Below are positions 1 to 8,566 of a DNA stretch of 64,000 bases, piece after piece. The position numbers and the translations under genes are program-made. This DNA comes from Dysgonamonadaceae bacterium. Lineage in GTDB: Bacteria; Bacteroidota; Bacteroidia; Bacteroidales; Dysgonomonadaceae. The stretch covers positions 1-64,000 of the forward strand of contig JAIRUA010000003.1 in NCBI GenBank assembly GCA_031254645.1, written 5' to 3'. Below the pieces are notes generated by a model, which had not been told where the DNA came from, did not search any database, and worked only from the letters and a program-made list of their open reading frames with translations. How positions within the stretch are numbered: the first letter of the stretch is position 1; every line of letters begins with the position of its first letter.

Positions 1-73
1 AAGATGCTAAAGAACTTCTATATATTACTCCCCGTTTCAGAGAGAAATACCCAATATCTCTCAATTGGGAGTG

Positions 74-105
74 CAAAGGTAAATACTATTTTCTAATATA
101 CCAAA
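74..105 (-). promoter_or_regulatory. Bacteroidetes-type promoter reading off the left edge
   Basis: On the minus strand a TACCTTTG box (81 to 74) lies 20 bases downstream of a TTTG box (105 to 102), which fits the known Bacteroides consensus TTTG/TTG-N19-21-TAnnTTTG. Transcription would run toward position 1, so the gene starts outside the window. Bases 1-60 contain no minus-strand ATG and would be its leader. This is a motif match only. Confidence 0.5.
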
Positions 106-251
106 TAATTTGTGGGGAAAAGTTGAAAAATCTTTTAGAAAATTAGAGAGGAAAATAAAAGTGGTTGTAAAACAGGAGAATAGAGAAAATGAAAATGAGA
201 AATTTATGAACGAAATAGAGTTAAGAAAAACGGACATTTTGAAGTTGAAGC

Positions 252-1691
252 CTAATTGACCATAATTTGTGAACTCGTAAGAATTAGAGGTGTTACTTCA
301 AAGAAAATTCGGTTACCGTCTCTATTCACTTCGATATTGAGTGTACGTGGCGTTTCCCAATCTATATATTGATTGAAATTGAAGAGATAGGAAAAAACAG
401 CGCGGTATCTCCGGTGATCGGCAATGGCGCGGGCAACTTCGGCATAACGCGAGATGTCCCAAAACATATTGTCGACAAATCCGCTGGAATCAGTAAAACG
501 CGTGCTCGGATCACGTAAGGACATTGTTTCGGCGATAAATCTACGATAACCTTCATTAAGTTGATTAGCATTTCTATGATTGAGCGGTTTGCCTTGTATG
601 CTCAATATTTCATCGTCGGGAAGGATTCCGGCTATGGCAGCAGGGGAGTCACGATCGACAGAAACAACGGTTCTCAAATCGCTCAAGTTGTATCCGATAC
701 CGGTATAATTATATCTTATTTGTCGAAGTTGATATTGCGCAAATGATTTATTACCGGGGTATGGATATTTTTTAAATATCAAGGGAAGATTGAGTTCGAG
801 ATAATCAAGCAGACTATAATGTGCGCTAAGCTGCTCTCTTACTTCGCCTTCCCAAATAAGGGCTGATTGTCCGGGCTCAAAAAACCTTCTATCAAAAATT
901 TGATAACCAAATTCGAGAATGAAGGCTACATCTGTAATACGAATTGCTTGCGCAGGGTCATACACAGGTATGCGTACCATTCGATTGTGGCGAGTATCGA
1001 AACGCCAAACGGGATTATAAGTCCCGAAAGTTGGCGAATTGGGGTCAAACGACGGATTGGGTTGATAACTATAATGAGTTTGAATGACAAAATCAGGATC
1101 AATGGGGTCATACACCAAACCTCTTTGTGTTAATACTCTGATGAAAATAGCATTGATACGAGCATCGAGCGCAGCTATGCCTTCACTTGATGGCGCAAAT
1201 GCAAAGGTGCGATAGTCGTAGAAAAGAGCTTCATCGTTAGTTGTTGTTCGTATCGGAATGACAAAACGACGATTTTGTACATCTTCCAAACTATAAAACG
1301 AAAAAACGGGTGCTAATCGCGCTTCATCAATGGCATTAATATGACGGCAATCTTTGGCAAATTCTATTTCACGAAATGAATGATGAAGGTTACGAATAGC
1401 AAGTCGTACCGAAGTTGGATTTTCGTCAAACCATCCTCTTATCGTTTGGCTATTTTGAAGGAAAGTGCCTCGTCCATTGATTGATAGAATAATATCGTGT
1501 AACTGCAAACCAGCTCTTTCAGCGGGAGAGCCGGGCGTGATGTCAATAATAACCGGTTCATTATTTCCCCAGCTTTTGCTATTACTTATCTCATATACAA
1601 AGCCTAAGTTGCAAGAATAGTTTTGGTTTTGCGCTATTGCATTACCCAAAATGAGAAATAAGAGAAATAATGTATATAAAATTCGTTTCAT
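252..1691 (-). CDS. secreted protein with two PDZ domains
   Basis: The 479-residue protein starts with a Sec signal peptide (about residues 1-20, ending AIAQ). A first PDZ-like domain follows at about 29-105, with the typical GSPAERAGLQLHDIILSING core, and a second near the C-terminus at about 330-395 with DSPAAIAGILPDDEILSIQG. The region between them (about 140-320) is rich in Tyr and Phe and loosely resembles DUF4136-type lipoproteins, but I am not sure of that. No protease catalytic triad is seen, so this is not a DegP or CtpA peptidase. It is probably a periplasmic or outer-membrane binding protein of unknown role. It is divergent from the branching enzyme gene. Confidence 0.75.
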   Translation of the reverse strand: MKRILYTLFLLFLILGNAIAQNQNYSCNLGFVYEISNSKSWGNNEPVIIDITPGSPAERAGLQLHDIILSINGRGTFLQNSQTIRGWFDENPTSVRLAIRNLHHSFREIEFAKDCRHINAIDEARLAPVFSFYSLEDVQNRRFVIPIRTTTNDEALFYDYRTFAFAPSSEGIAALDARINAIFIRVLTQRGLVYDPIDPDFVIQTHYSYQPNPSFDPNSPTFGTYNPVWRFDTRHNRMVRIPVYDPAQAIRITDVAFILEFGYQIFDRRFFEPGQSALIWEGEVREQLSAHYSLLDYLELNLPLIFKKYPYPGNKSFAQYQLRQIRYNYTGIGYNLSDLRTVVSVDRDSPAAIAGILPDDEILSIQGKPLNHRNANQLNEGYRRFIAETMSLRDPSTRFTDSSGFVDNMFWDISRYAEVARAIADHRRYRAVFSYLFNFNQYIDWETPRTLNIEVNRDGNRIFFEVTPLILTSSQIMVN

Positions 1692-1715
1692 TTATGTTTT
1701 AATAATTTAGAGGGA

Positions 1716-1746
1716 CAAAGATAGATGTTTTTTTGATAATTGACAA
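1716..1746 (-). promoter_or_regulatory. promoter of the PDZ protein gene
   Basis: A minus-strand TATCTTTG box (1723 to 1716) has a TTG (1746 to 1744) exactly 20 bases upstream. It sits 25 bases upstream of the ATG at 1691. The match to the Bacteroidetes sigma-70 consensus is good, and the divergent glgB promoter lies just beyond it. Confidence 0.55.
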
Positions 1747-1818
1747 CGTATGAATACGAGAAACGGTTTCTTACAAAGATTTTACACAATAATATATTAA
1801 TTAGTTCACAGATTTTAT

Positions 1819-1826
1819 TACCTTTG
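1819..1826 (+). promoter_or_regulatory. -7 box of the branching enzyme gene
   Basis: TACCTTTG matches the Bacteroidetes -7 consensus TAnnTTTG and lies 33 bases before the ATG at 1860. No clear TTG box is found 19-21 bases upstream. Its position supports 1860, not the earlier in-frame ATG at 1749 or the start at 1740, as the true start. Confidence 0.45.
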
Positions 1827-1859
1827 TACAACGTAATATTGTATATAATTGAATACACA

Positions 1860-3881
1860 ATGCTGGAAATCATCAAAAACGACCCTTGGCTTAAACCATA
1901 TCAAAAAGCCATTGAAGGCAGATTTGCATATGCAGAAAAAAAGGAACAGCAATTAACGCGCAACGGCGAAATCACACTTTCTGATTTTGCTACCGGACAC
2001 CTTTATTTCGGGCTGCACAAAACGCAAGATAGCTGGATATTAAGGGAATGGGCACCCAATGCTACGGAAATATTTCTGATTGGCTCGTTTAATAATTGGC
2101 AACGAATGGAGTCGTATCGATTGCATCGCAAGGAAAATGGTGTATGGGAAGTAAAGCTGCCTGTCGAGCGGATTCATCACGGCGATTATTATAAATTGCT
2201 GGTCAGTTGGGACGGCGGACAAGGTGAACGTATTCCGGCGTGGTGTCGGCGTGTGGTACAAGATTCGGATACGAATATTTTCAGCGCGCAAGTGTGGGAG
2301 TCACCAGCGCCTTATATATTTCGCAATAAGAATTTCAAACCCGACACATCGCCATTGCTCATTTACGAATGTCATATCGGAATGGCTACTGAGGATGAAA
2401 AAGTGGGTACATACAATGAGTTTCGCTCAACTATTCTTCCGCGCATAAAGGCAGATGGATACAACGCAATACAAGTAATGGCGATACAAGAGCATCCATA
2501 TTATGGCTCGTTTGGGTACCACGTTTCAAACTTTTTTGCGCCTTCATCGCGATTCGGAACGCCCGAAGAATTGAAACAATTAATTGATACGGCGCACGAT
2601 ATGGGTATTGCCGTTATTATGGACATTGTACATTCGCACGCAGTAAAAAACGAAGCCGAAGGAATTGCTCGCATAGATGGCTCATACGATCTCTATTTTC
2701 CTGCCGACCCGAAAAGAAGATACCACACAGCGTGGGATTCGCTTTGTTTCGACTACGGAAAAGATGAAGTATTACATTTTCTACTTTCAAACTGCAAATA
2801 CTGGTTGGAGGAATATAAATTCGACGGATTTCGTTTCGATGGCGTTACTTCAATGATTTATTTGAATCACGGACTTGAAGAATCGTTTACGGAATATGGC
2901 GATTATTATAATACAGGACAAGACGGCGATGCAATTTGTTATCTCACGCTTGCCAACAAACTCATTCACAGCATCAATCCCAATGCAATAACCATTGCCG
3001 AAGAAGTGAGCGGAATGCCCGGATTGGCAATGAAACCCGAATCGGGTGGATATGGTTTCGATTATCGAATGGCGATGAATATTCCCGATTTTTGGATTAA
3101 AATCATCAAAGAACGAAAAGACGAAGATTGGAGTCCGTCCACTATTTGGTGGGAAGTAACCAACAGACGCTCAGACGAAAAAACAATTTCATACGCCGAA
3201 AGCCACGATCAGGCACTTGTAGGTGATAAAACGATTATTTTCCGACTAATTGACTCGGATATGTATTGGTTTATGTCAAAATTTCACGACAGTTCGCTTT
3301 TGGTAGACAGGGGATTAGCCGTTCACAAAATGATTCGATTGGTTACGGCAACCACGATAAATGGCGGTTATCTGAACTTTATGGGAAATGAGTTCGGACA
3401 TCCCGAATGGGTCGATTTTCCGCGTGAGGGCAACAATTGGTCACACAAATACGCTCGCCGGCAGTGGAGTTTGGCTGACGATAAAAATTTGAAATATCAT
3501 TATTTGGGCGATTTCGACAAGGCGATGCTTACACTTATCAAATCTACACCTAATTTTCAAGCTACGAATATCGAAAAAATTTGGGATAAAGACGGTGATA
3601 ATATTCTCGCATATATGCGTGAGGATTTGCTATTTGTGTATAATTTTCACCCCGAAAAATCGTTTAATGATTATGGTATTCTTGCGCCACAGGGCGAATA
3701 TGAAGTAGCGTTAGATACCGATAGTTTGGCATTTGGCGGATTTGGATTGAATGACAATAGTGTACATCATTTTACACATTATGACCCATTGTATGCTGAA
3801 CACGATAAAGGTTGGTTGAAATTGTATTTGCCGGCAAGGACAGCACTAGTACTGAGAAAAGTAAACGATCAATCAGTATAG
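1860..3881 (+). CDS. glgB: 1,4-alpha-glucan branching enzyme, eukaryote-like GH13
   Basis: The 673-residue enzyme makes alpha-1,6 branches in glycogen. A CBM48-type N-terminal domain (about 45-140, with REWAPNA and GSFNNWQ) is followed by a GH13 barrel. Conserved regions are DIVHSH (255-260), RFDGVTSMIY (325-334, nucleophile Asp327), AEEVSG (acid/base Glu381) and AESHD (Asp450). The HSH, VTSMIY and SHDQALVGDK forms are those of plant and animal branching enzymes and differ from E. coli GlgB. The start was set at 1860 because upstream codons overlap the promoter and do not resemble the family. No other glycogen genes lie in the window. manA follows 26 bases later on the same strand. Confidence 0.93.
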   Translation: MLEIIKNDPWLKPYQKAIEGRFAYAEKKEQQLTRNGEITLSDFATGHLYFGLHKTQDSWILREWAPNATEIFLIGSFNNWQRMESYRLHRKENGVWEVKLPVERIHHGDYYKLLVSWDGGQGERIPAWCRRVVQDSDTNIFSAQVWESPAPYIFRNKNFKPDTSPLLIYECHIGMATEDEKVGTYNEFRSTILPRIKADGYNAIQVMAIQEHPYYGSFGYHVSNFFAPSSRFGTPEELKQLIDTAHDMGIAVIMDIVHSHAVKNEAEGIARIDGSYDLYFPADPKRRYHTAWDSLCFDYGKDEVLHFLLSNCKYWLEEYKFDGFRFDGVTSMIYLNHGLEESFTEYGDYYNTGQDGDAICYLTLANKLIHSINPNAITIAEEVSGMPGLAMKPESGGYGFDYRMAMNIPDFWIKIIKERKDEDWSPSTIWWEVTNRRSDEKTISYAESHDQALVGDKTIIFRLIDSDMYWFMSKFHDSSLLVDRGLAVHKMIRLVTATTINGGYLNFMGNEFGHPEWVDFPREGNNWSHKYARRQWSLADDKNLKYHYLGDFDKAMLTLIKSTPNFQATNIEKIWDKDGDNILAYMREDLLFVYNFHPEKSFNDYGILAPQGEYEVALDTDSLAFGGFGLNDNSVHHFTHYDPLYAEHDKGWLKLYLPARTALVLRKVNDQSV

Positions 3882-3907
3882 TAAATAACATAGAAACTTA
3901 ACATAGA

Positions 3908-4882
3908 ATGAACCTATATCCTCTCAAATTCAACCCCATACTAAAATCCATTATTTGGGGCGGCTCAGAAATTTGTACATTCAAAAACATTGAGCCAAAA
4001 CAAGACTACATTGGCGAAAGTTGGGAAATATCCGGCGTTAAAGACAATGTGTCAATCATTTCAAACGGCGAACTTGCCGGAAAATCACTTGATGAAGTGC
4101 TTGCGGAAAGTAAAGAAGCATTGGTCGGAAAAAAAGTGTACGAACAATTCGGCGACACGTTTCCATTGCTTATCAAATTTATTGACGCACGCGACAATCT
4201 TTCCATTCAAGTGCACCCCGATGATGAATTGGCAAAAACTCGACACGATTCTTTCGGAAAAACCGAAATGTGGTATGTGGTAAACGCCGCGCCAAATGCG
4301 TTTCTCTATTCGGGATTTGAAAAAAATATCACGTCCGACGAATATGTAAAAACGGTTGAAAACAACACGTTTACCGATACATTGAAAAAACACGATGTAA
4401 AAACGGGTGATGTTTTTTTCCTTCCCGCAGGACGTGTACACGCCATTGGTGCAGGGTGCTTTATCGCTGAAATTCAACAAACTTCCGACATTACGTATCG
4501 CATTTACGATTACAACCGAAAAGATGCGCAGGGAAATTCGCGCGAATTGCACACCGAACTCGCGAAAGATTCGATAGATTACAACGTATATGATTCATAT
4601 AAAACCGATTATACACCAAACGAAAATCAGTCTGTCGAATTGGTTTCGTGTCCGTATTTCACGACAAATTTGTTGGATATAGATGTTCAAATGGTGCGAA
4701 ACTATGCGAATTTAGATTCATTTGTTATCTATATCTGTTTAGAAGGTCATTGCACGATAAGAGATTACAAAGGAGATTCGGTGTTTCTTCAACAAGGCGA
4801 GTCAATGCTCATTCCGGCAGATACGGAATCGGTTCTGGTTATTCCAAGCGTAGCATCGAAATTGTTGGAAACGTATATTTAA
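3908..4882 (+). CDS. manA: mannose-6-phosphate isomerase, class I
   Basis: This 324-residue cupin enzyme interconverts mannose 6-phosphate and fructose 6-phosphate in the cytoplasm. The zinc ligands of the family are visible: Gln101 and His103 in IQVHPDD, Glu120 in KTEMWYV and His178 in PAGRVHAIGAG. Its length equals the short bacterial type I form. It lies 26 bases after glgB and 2 bases before the TrhA-like gene, so all three may be cotranscribed. It could feed mannose into glycolysis or supply mannose 6-phosphate for GDP-sugars. Confidence 0.92.
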   Translation: MNLYPLKFNPILKSIIWGGSEICTFKNIEPKQDYIGESWEISGVKDNVSIISNGELAGKSLDEVLAESKEALVGKKVYEQFGDTFPLLIKFIDARDNLSIQVHPDDELAKTRHDSFGKTEMWYVVNAAPNAFLYSGFEKNITSDEYVKTVENNTFTDTLKKHDVKTGDVFFLPAGRVHAIGAGCFIAEIQQTSDITYRIYDYNRKDAQGNSRELHTELAKDSIDYNVYDSYKTDYTPNENQSVELVSCPYFTTNLLDIDVQMVRNYANLDSFVIYICLEGHCTIRDYKGDSVFLQQGESMLIPADTESVLVIPSVASKLLETYI

Positions 4883-4884
4883 TA

Positions 4885-5586
4885 ATGGACAATATTATTA
4901 AAAGCAAGAAAATTACCCCAAACATATTCTATACAAAACGTGAAGAGAATATGAATACACTTACCCACTGGATAGGCACTATTATAGTGAGTTTGGGGAG
5001 TGGCTGTCTTATTACTTTAAGCGTATTAAGCGGCTCAATTACAAAAATTGTCGCGATATTTATGTACAGTTTCAGTATGATAACACTTTATTGTGCTTCC
5101 ACACTCTACCATTTTGCGGAAAATGAAAGCACAAAAAAGAAACTGAAAGTATTTGACCATTCTTCCATTTATCTCCTGATAGCCGGTACATATACGCCGT
5201 TTTTGCTTATTAACTTAAAAGGTAATATCGGTACTATACTTTTTGTCGTCGTATGGAGTATGGCTCTTTTGGGAATAACAGCCAAATTGTTTTTTTTGGA
5301 TAAATTCAAAAAACTGTCCCTGTCGGTTTATCTGATTATGGGTTGGATTATAGTTTTCGCGATAAAACCACTCATTAACACGACAAGCATAACAGGGCTT
5401 ATTTTTCTTCTTTTAGGTGGTCTGTTTTATTCCGGCGGCGTGTTTTTTTATGTTCGTAAAGACAAGGAATTTTATCACGGCATCTGGCATATTTTTGTTT
5501 TGTTGGGAACTGTCATGCACTTCTTCGCCGTTTTGTATGGCTGTTTGCTCCCAATAATTGGTGGAAACAGTTGGGAAAATTATTGA
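4885..5586 (+). CDS. TrhA/hemolysin III family membrane protein
   Basis: The 233-residue protein has about seven hydrophobic segments and belongs to the hemolysin III (YqfA/TrhA, PAQR-related) family. Family marks are FYTKREE before the first helix, ASTLYHF (Ser and His), DHSSIYLLIAGTYTPF and the C-terminal HGIWHIFVLLGTVMHFFAVLY with putative metal-binding histidines. The ATG at 4885 was chosen because it keeps the FYTKREE segment, which homologues have; a later Met at 4951 would lose it. The gene starts 2 bases after the manA stop. TrhA proteins are linked to membrane lipid homeostasis; a haemolytic role is doubtful. Confidence 0.85.
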   Translation: MDNIIKSKKITPNIFYTKREENMNTLTHWIGTIIVSLGSGCLITLSVLSGSITKIVAIFMYSFSMITLYCASTLYHFAENESTKKKLKVFDHSSIYLLIAGTYTPFLLINLKGNIGTILFVVVWSMALLGITAKLFFLDKFKKLSLSVYLIMGWIIVFAIKPLINTTSITGLIFLLLGGLFYSGGVFFYVRKDKEFYHGIWHIFVLLGTVMHFFAVLYGCLLPIIGGNSWENY

Positions 5587-5667
5587 GAAATGAAAGAAAT
5601 TTGTTGAAAAAAATGTCCCATAACTCATATTTTTACACTATCTTTACGCGACAAAACAATAAAATAT

Positions 5668-5979
5668 ATGGAAAATTTCAACCAAAACAACCAAATTCAA
5701 ATAGAGCTTTCAGATGAGATTGCACAAGGTACATACTCAAACCTCGCTATAATTTCTCATTCGTCATCGGAATTTATCTTAGATTTCGTGCGCGTTGTTC
5801 CCGGCGTGCCGCAAGCAAAAGTAAAATCGAGAATCATTCTCACACCGGAACACGCCAAAAGATTGCTTTTTGCACTAAAAGAAAACATCGATAAATTCGA
5901 AAAAATGAATGGGAACATTCAAATGGCGCCCGAAGCAAGCGGATTTTTACCACCAATGAATGGTATGGGACAAGCGTAA
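5668..5979 (+). CDS. DUF3467 family protein
   Basis: This 103-residue protein matches the DUF3467 family as I know it: a short, cytoplasmic, mostly beta protein with the cores YSNLAIISHSSSEFILDFVRVVPG and ILTPEHAKRLLFALKENIDKFE. Its function is unknown. In Bacteroidetes it is often found near RNA polymerase genes, which is not the case here. It lies 37 bases before alanine dehydrogenase. A near-consensus box TATCTTTA (5639-5646) could be its promoter. Confidence 0.8.
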   Translation: MENFNQNNQIQIELSDEIAQGTYSNLAIISHSSSEFILDFVRVVPGVPQAKVKSRIILTPEHAKRLLFALKENIDKFEKMNGNIQMAPEASGFLPPMNGMGQA

Positions 5980-5980
5980 A

Positions 5981-6016
5981 AAGTTTAAAGATTTAAAGTT
6001 TAAAGATTCAAGGATT
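5981..6016. repeat. short tandem AAGTTTAAAGATT repeats
   Basis: The gap between the DUF3467 gene and ald is filled by repeated AAAGTTTAAAGATT units ending in TTCAAGGATT. The same words (TTCAAAG, TTTAAAG) build the long palindrome at 13148-13235, so these two gaps appear to carry related sequence. Confidence 0.5.
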
Positions 6017-7132
6017 ATGAAAATCGGAATACCCAAAGAAATAAAATCCCAAGAAAGCCGGGTAGCAATGACACCCGCAGGAGTGATGGAATTGACACAT
6101 CGCGGACACGAAGTGTATGTTCAAAAAGGCGCAGGAATAGAAAGCAAATTCACTGACGAGCAATACGTTGAAGCCGGAGCCAACATCCTCGACACAATCG
6201 GGGCAGTATATAATATTGCCGAAATGATTGTGAAAGTAAAAGAGCCCATTGAATCAGAATATAATCTATTGAAAAAAGACCAAGTGCTGTTCACTTTTCT
6301 GCATCTTGCATCGAGCAAAACCTTGACCGAAGCAATGATGAAAAGCGGTGCAGTATGCATTGCTTACGAAACGGTGGTGGCAAAAGATCATACGTTGCCC
6401 CTGCTTACACCGATGAGCGAAGTGGCAGGACGCAGCTCCATTCAACAAGGTGCAAAATACCTCGAAAAACCGCAAGGCGGAAAAGGCATTTTGTTAGGCG
6501 GCGTACCCGGTGTTCGTCCTGCCAATGTAATTATTATCGGCGCCGGCGTTGTAGGAACACAAGCGGCATATATGGCTGCCGGATTGGGCGCAAATGTTAC
6601 CATTCTTGATATCAATCTCAACCGCTTACGTTATTTAAATGATGTAATGCCCGCCAACGTAACAACACAATTTTCGAATAAACACACTATTACAGAACTT
6701 TTACCAACAGCAGATCTAGTAATCGGCGCCACATATACAGTTGGTTTAAAAGCGCCGCATTTGATTACAAAAGATATGCTTTCATTAATGCAATCCGGCA
6801 CTGTTTTGGTAGACGTTTCGGTAGATCAAGGCGGCTGTTTCGAAACAACAAGACCTACTACACACGCCAATCCGGTATACGAAGTGGACGGAATTTTACA
6901 TTATTGTGTAGCCAATATTCCGGGTGCTGTACCGATGACTTCCACACGTGCACTCACGAATGCTACACTACCTTACGTGGTAAAATTGGCAGAAATGGGT
7001 TGGAAAAAAGCGTGCGCTAAAAACGAAGATTTGAAGCAAGGATTGAACGTTATCGACGGAAAAATAGTTTTTAAAGGTGTTGCCGATTCGTTGAATTTAC
7101 CGTACACTGATATTGAGACTTTTTTCTGTTGA
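6017..7132 (+). CDS. ald: alanine dehydrogenase
   Basis: The 371-residue enzyme catalyses NAD-dependent oxidative deamination of L-alanine to pyruvate and ammonia, reversibly. The N-terminal catalytic domain begins MKIGIPKEIKSQESRVAMTP, typical of the family. The Rossmann domain has VIIIGAGVVGTQAAYMAAGLGANVTILD at about 175-205. HLASSKTLTEAM and VDQGGCFETTRPT carry further conserved residues. The start at 6017 gives the normal length; the 19 codons upstream overlap the previous gene and a repeat. The stop codon lies inside the left arm of a 29-bp perfect inverted repeat. Confidence 0.94.
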   Translation: MKIGIPKEIKSQESRVAMTPAGVMELTHRGHEVYVQKGAGIESKFTDEQYVEAGANILDTIGAVYNIAEMIVKVKEPIESEYNLLKKDQVLFTFLHLASSKTLTEAMMKSGAVCIAYETVVAKDHTLPLLTPMSEVAGRSSIQQGAKYLEKPQGGKGILLGGVPGVRPANVIIIGAGVVGTQAAYMAAGLGANVTILDINLNRLRYLNDVMPANVTTQFSNKHTITELLPTADLVIGATYTVGLKAPHLITKDMLSLMQSGTVLVDVSVDQGGCFETTRPTTHANPVYEVDGILHYCVANIPGAVPMTSTRALTNATLPYVVKLAEMGWKKACAKNEDLKQGLNVIDGKIVFKGVADSLNLPYTDIETFFC

Positions 7133-7212
7133 TTTGATGATTCGTTGATTTGGTTATTTTTTTGAAGAATATTTGTCAAAAACAACCAAATCAACGAATC
7201 ATCAAATCAACA
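7127..7212. repeat. 29-bp perfect inverted repeat after ald
   Basis: The left arm (7127-7155) and right arm (7184-7212) are perfectly complementary over 29 bp, with a 28-base T-rich loop. The left arm includes the ald stop codon. There is no T tract after the right arm, so it is not a standard intrinsic terminator, though the RNA would form a very stable hairpin. Each arm is itself built of related GATTTGATGATTCG-like words. Confidence 0.85.
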
Positions 7213-7241
7213 AATAATTTTCTATTCCCACAAAAAAACAC

Positions 7242-7249
7242 TACTTTTG
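7242..7249 (+). promoter_or_regulatory. -7 box of the aldolase gene
   Basis: TACTTTTG fits TAnnTTTG and lies 50 bases before the ATG at 7300. The -33 region is only T-rich, without a clear TTG. It supports 7300 as the start, because the longer reading frame from 7150 would begin upstream of this promoter. Confidence 0.45.
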
Positions 7250-7299
7250 TAGAATATTTGAAATCAAAATTTATTATTCAAAATTCATACTATAAAACT

Positions 7300-8292
7300 A
7301 TGGTAAGTTATAAAGAACTCGGATTGGTAAACACCAAAGAAATGTTCCAAAAAGCAATGGAAGGCAAATATGCTGTTCCGGCTTACAATTTCAACAACTT
7401 AGAGCAAATGCAAGCAATTGTTTCAGCTTGCGTTGAAACGAAATCGCCTGTTATTCTTCAGGTCTCTAGCGGTGCACGCAAATATGCCAACCAAACTTTG
7501 CTTCGCTACTTGGCACAAGGTGCGGTTGAATACGCAAAAGAATTAGGGTACGAAATTCCAATTGTCCTTCACTTAGATCACGGCGATACTTTCGAACTTT
7601 GCAAAAGTTGTATCGATATGGGATTCTCTTCGGTAATGATTGACGGTTCACACCATTCTTATGAAGAAAACGTGGCTTTGACAAAAAAAGTGGTAGAATA
7701 TGCACATGCTCACGGCGTAACGGTTGAAGGCGAATTAGGCGTTTTGGCTGGCATCGAAGACGATGTAGTAGCTGAGCATCACGTATATACACAACCTGAA
7801 GAAGTAGTTGATTTCGTTACACGTACAGGCGTTGATTCATTGGCAATTTCTATCGGCACTTCGCACGGAGCTAACAAATTCAAACCCGAACAATGTACAC
7901 GCGATGAGAACGGCGTTTTGATTCCACCACCATTGCGTTTCGATATTTTGGAAGAAATCGAGAAACAAATTCCCGGATTCCCTATCGTATTGCACGGTGC
8001 ATCATCTGTTCCACAAGAGTATGTAGATACAATCAATAAATACGGCGGTGCGTTGAAAGATTCAATCGGTATTCCCGAATCGCAACTTCGTAAAGCGGCT
8101 CAATCAGCTGTGTGTAAAATCAATATCGATTCTGATGGTCGTTTGGCAATGACAGCATCAGTTCGCAAAACTTTCCACGATCAACCGGCAGAATTTGACC
8201 CACGTAAATACTTAGGTCCCGCTCGCGATGAGTTGAAGAAAATGTATATGCACAAAAATAAAGAAGTACTTGGCAGCGCAGGAAAAGCATAA
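7300..8292 (+). CDS. fba: class II fructose-bisphosphate aldolase
   Basis: The 330-residue zinc enzyme cleaves fructose 1,6-bisphosphate to two triose phosphates. Visible family motifs are VLHLDHGDTFE (zinc His and catalytic Asp), SVMIDGSHHSYEENV, GVTVEGELGVLAGIEDD, and VLHGASSVPQEYV with a zinc His. The ATG at 7300 gives MVSYKELGLVNTKEMFQKA, the usual N-terminus of this subgroup. It is monocistronic between its own promoter and a strong terminator. Confidence 0.95.
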   Translation: MVSYKELGLVNTKEMFQKAMEGKYAVPAYNFNNLEQMQAIVSACVETKSPVILQVSSGARKYANQTLLRYLAQGAVEYAKELGYEIPIVLHLDHGDTFELCKSCIDMGFSSVMIDGSHHSYEENVALTKKVVEYAHAHGVTVEGELGVLAGIEDDVVAEHHVYTQPEEVVDFVTRTGVDSLAISIGTSHGANKFKPEQCTRDENGVLIPPPLRFDILEEIEKQIPGFPIVLHGASSVPQEYVDTINKYGGALKDSIGIPESQLRKAAQSAVCKINIDSDGRLAMTASVRKTFHDQPAEFDPRKYLGPARDELKKMYMHKNKEVLGSAGKA

Positions 8293-8314
8293 TCAAGTAA
8301 TTCTTATCCTTTAT

Positions 8315-8354
8315 AAAAAAGTTTATCGAGATTCGTTTCGATAAACTTTTTTTT
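8315..8354 (+). terminator. intrinsic terminator after fba
   Basis: AAGTTTATCGA pairs with TCGATAAACTT across a short loop and is followed by a run of eight T. It lies 26 bases after the fba stop. The A run before the stem would let it work on both strands. Confidence 0.85.
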
Positions 8355-8484
8355 GTGAACAATAATATTCAAATATAATAGCCCAATATTAATAAAAAAA
8401 GTTATCTTTTCTCTACAAACACTATAAATAGTTACAAAACGGCATCAAAACAAAATAGTTTTCTGAAAAAATTGAAGTTATCAA

Positions 8485-8515
8485 TTGTATCTAAGAAATA
8501 TTATTCGTATATTTG
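8485..8515 (+). promoter_or_regulatory. promoter of the PQQ-propeller gene
   Basis: TTG (8485-8487), a spacer of 20 and TATATTTG (8508-8515) form a full Bacteroidetes promoter match, 51 bases before the ATG at 8567. Confidence 0.6.
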
Positions 8516-8566
8516 CATACTAATCAGAACTATATAAATACAAATAAGACATCAATTTAAAATCGT

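Noticed and set aside
1740-1859. Upstream extension of glgB
   Set aside because: These 40 codons span the promoter box at 1819-1826 and have no similarity to branching enzymes.
4085-4552. Minus-strand 155-codon frame inside manA
   Set aside because: It lies completely within the well-supported manA frame, has no family resemblance and is a codon-usage shadow.
4648-4884. Upstream extension of the TrhA-like gene
   Set aside because: The added 79 codons lie entirely within manA and do not resemble the family; the ATG at 4885 fits homologues.
7150-7299. N-terminal extension of the aldolase
   Set aside because: It lies in the inverted repeat and upstream of the -7 box; the known aldolase N-terminus starts at 7300.
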